Shown in pieces: positions 62,660 to 64,000 of a stretch of DNA of 64,000 nt. Both the position numbers and the translations under genes were made by a program. The notes beneath the pieces are model-generated. The model was not told the DNA's origin and did no database searches. It was given only the letters and a program-made list of their open reading frames with translations. This stretch comes from Secundilactobacillus folii. GTDB taxonomy: Bacteria > Bacillota > Bacilli > Lactobacillales > Lactobacillaceae. The stretch lies in NCBI RefSeq assembly GCF_009720675.1, contig NZ_WNJO01000001.1:186001-250000 (forward strand), given 5' to 3'. The first letter of the stretch is position 1, and each line of letters begins with the position of its first letter.

Positions 62660-63814
62660 CTAACTTTCGAGATAGTGGCAGTAATATTGAACAACTCTTT
62701 GCGTTGCGTATCCATCATTATAAGTATTCCAATAGTGATTGAACTGAGTAAAATCCGTGGGCTGATCGGCTAAAATTGCCTTTTTTAGTGCCTCAGGCGT
62801 CGTGAGCGGAGTTGTTGGCAGCCACTGCAAATAATTGGTCTGAATGCCCGGATTTTGCTGATACGCTTCTAGATCCGCCATGTAAAATAATAAACTGTGT
62901 GCATGGGGCAACAAGCTGTAATCAAAAGCAATCGACGAATAGTCGGTGATCAGCGTTTCAGTCACCATCAAAAGGTCCGTCGTCGAAAGCTGTGGGTAAA
63001 ACCGAACTTGTGCCGTTGTGACCTGACTGAATTCCTGCTCGTACTTTTGTAACAACGGGTGCAGTTTAACCACCACGATGGCGTTGGAATCAGCAACTAA
63101 GGCTTGTTTGACCTCGGCTGTCAACTCAAAGGTCATCGAGTCGCGGTAGGTTGGTGCGTATAAAATCACCCGGTGATTAGCTAAATCAGGTGCCAGCCGA
63201 TTAATTCGGTTCATGGCTGCCTGCTGCCACTGAGTGGAAAAAAAGCGGTCCGACCGCGGATACCCTAGCAGTTTCATCCGCGAGCGTGGGACGTGGTAGC
63301 TATCCTCGAACACGGTTCCCATCGCATCTGAGGCCACCACGTAATCGTCAAACTGATTATAAACGTTTTGAAACCGGCGTTGATCAGCCTTCGACCTAGT
63401 CTTGGTTTTAGGATCACCCCAACCAAACCGCTTGATAGCACCATTAGCATGCCATAATTGGACGATTTTGGCTCGTCGTGGATGCTTAAGTCCACCCAAA
63501 AACGCGTAATAATTATCGCAAAAAATCAAGTGTGAGCGCATCAGAACCGGTACACCAGTAAAAACAAAGTGTAAATTATCGCGAAAAACGACTACTTGAA
63601 TGCCATACGCAGCAAGCCGCGTTGCTTCGACTTCCACATCGGGGCGGTAATACACCACGAGGTGCTGATTGGCTGGCAGCTGAGCCGCCAATGCCAGAAT
63701 GAATTTTAAATTATTACCAAAACTCATGAGGTAAATAACGGGCTGAACCCGACTTTTCCGAAAATAATTCAGTGCTGAAATCAATCGCACCAGCCAGATA
63801 TAAATAACTTTCAC
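62660..63814 (-). CDS. CDP-glycerol glycerophosphotransferase family protein
   Basis: A 384-residue second member of the family. It carries VQLWHANGAIKRFGWGD, VVASDAMGTVFEDSY, LGYPRSDRFF, ILYAPTYRDSMTF, VVKLHPLLQKYE and TLITDYSSIAFDYSLL. The N-terminal KVIYIWLVRLISALNYFRKS is a probable membrane-association segment. The start is a GTG at 63814 with only a weak GGTGG before it, so a different start is possible. It is the first gene of the cluster within the window, with a -10 box at 63888-63893. By position it may be the TagB-like primase, but this is not certain. Confidence 0.85.
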   Translation of the reverse strand: MKVIYIWLVRLISALNYFRKSRVQPVIYLMSFGNNLKFILALAAQLPANQHLVVYYRPDVEVEATRLAAYGIQVVVFRDNLHFVFTGVPVLMRSHLIFCDNYYAFLGGLKHPRRAKIVQLWHANGAIKRFGWGDPKTKTRSKADQRRFQNVYNQFDDYVVASDAMGTVFEDSYHVPRSRMKLLGYPRSDRFFSTQWQQAAMNRINRLAPDLANHRVILYAPTYRDSMTFELTAEVKQALVADSNAIVVVKLHPLLQKYEQEFSQVTTAQVRFYPQLSTTDLLMVTETLITDYSSIAFDYSLLPHAHSLLFYMADLEAYQQNPGIQTNYLQWLPTTPLTTPEALKKAILADQPTDFTQFNHYWNTYNDGYATQRVVQYYCHYLES

Positions 63815-63887
63815 AACAGACCACCAATTCTATGCTTTCTCCTGTGTTACAAGGCTTTCTTGACGCCTTTGCAACGCACAACATGGT

Positions 63888-63893
63888 ATTATA
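63888..63893 (-). promoter_or_regulatory. Candidate -10 box of the wall-polymer cluster
   Basis: TATAAT on the minus strand, preceded by TGG and set within the palindrome GGTATAATACC. No good -35 box is seen 17 bases upstream. Confidence 0.4.
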
Positions 63894-64000
63894 CCACATT
63901 CATATTTTGCGTAACGCTCTTTAACGAGATTTTAAGAAATCATTCGTTCACGGGCGTGGAAAACCAACCAGCTATTCAAGCACAATTCCTTGTCCAAAAA

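Noticed and set aside
1-64000. tRNA, rRNA, insertion sequences or prophage
   Set aside because: No tRNA-like cloverleaf, rRNA segment, transposase or phage structural gene was recognised in the window.

Overview
The window comes from a low-to-mid GC Gram-positive of the family Lactobacillaceae. Supporting signs are the dnaG-rpoD, glyQ-glyS and ybeY-dgkA-era-recO orders, two KxYKxGKxW/LPQTx cell-wall adhesins with mucin-binding-type repeats, a glycyl T-box, a CtsR box at clpB, and AGGAGG ribosome-binding sites with many TTG or GTG starts. The usual pfkA between dnaE and pyk is missing, which fits an obligately heterofermentative (phosphoketolase) lactobacillus. Genus and species cannot be fixed from this sequence alone.

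Layout. 1-15.5 kb, mostly minus strand: xerD (cut by the window edge), cvfB, pyk, dnaE, a small membrane protein, clpB, topB, pepT, a Nif3-like gene and trmK. 15.6-27.3 kb: two very large paralogous surface adhesins, lying between trmK and rpoD. 27.6-30.6 kb: rpoD and dnaG. 30.8-42.7 kb, plus strand: an accessory block with an 82-residue protein and an AMP-forming acyl-CoA synthetase that share a palindromic promoter element, then a compact six-gene operon, then a membrane acyltransferase. 43.2-51.8 kb, minus strand: glyS and glyQ behind a T-box, an MFS exporter, recO, era, dgkA, ybeY and phoH. 52-56.7 kb: a flavodoxin-like membrane protein, thiE, and a TPP-riboswitch operon thiS-thiF-thiG plus an M20 amidase. 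56.8-63.8 kb: yqeY, rpsU, the PPDK regulator, an FMN-reductase/GNAT fusion, nfo, and a wall-polymer cluster (two CDP-glycerol glycerophosphotransferase-family proteins around a TagG-like ABC permease).

The most notable system is the operon at 33,687-41,207. It encodes a GH31 sulfoquinovosidase with the YihQ sulfonate-binding residues (Arg294, Trp297, Tyr501), an aldehyde dehydrogenase, a GPH-type symporter, a small transaldolase with its Schiff-base lysine at position 89, a DUF4867-like protein and an L-fucose-isomerase-fold isomerase. This is the gene content of the sulfofructose-transaldolase (sulfo-SFT) pathway for sulfoquinovose, the head-group sugar of plant thylakoid sulfolipid. In a phosphoketolase organism without phosphofructokinase, the transaldolase would use glyceraldehyde-3-phosphate and return fructose-6-phosphate, which phosphoketolase turns back into glyceraldehyde-3-phosphate plus acetyl-phosphate. 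That is an unusual cyclic way to use sulfoquinovose. No regulator, dedicated sulfolactate exporter or sulfolactaldehyde reductase is visible in the window.
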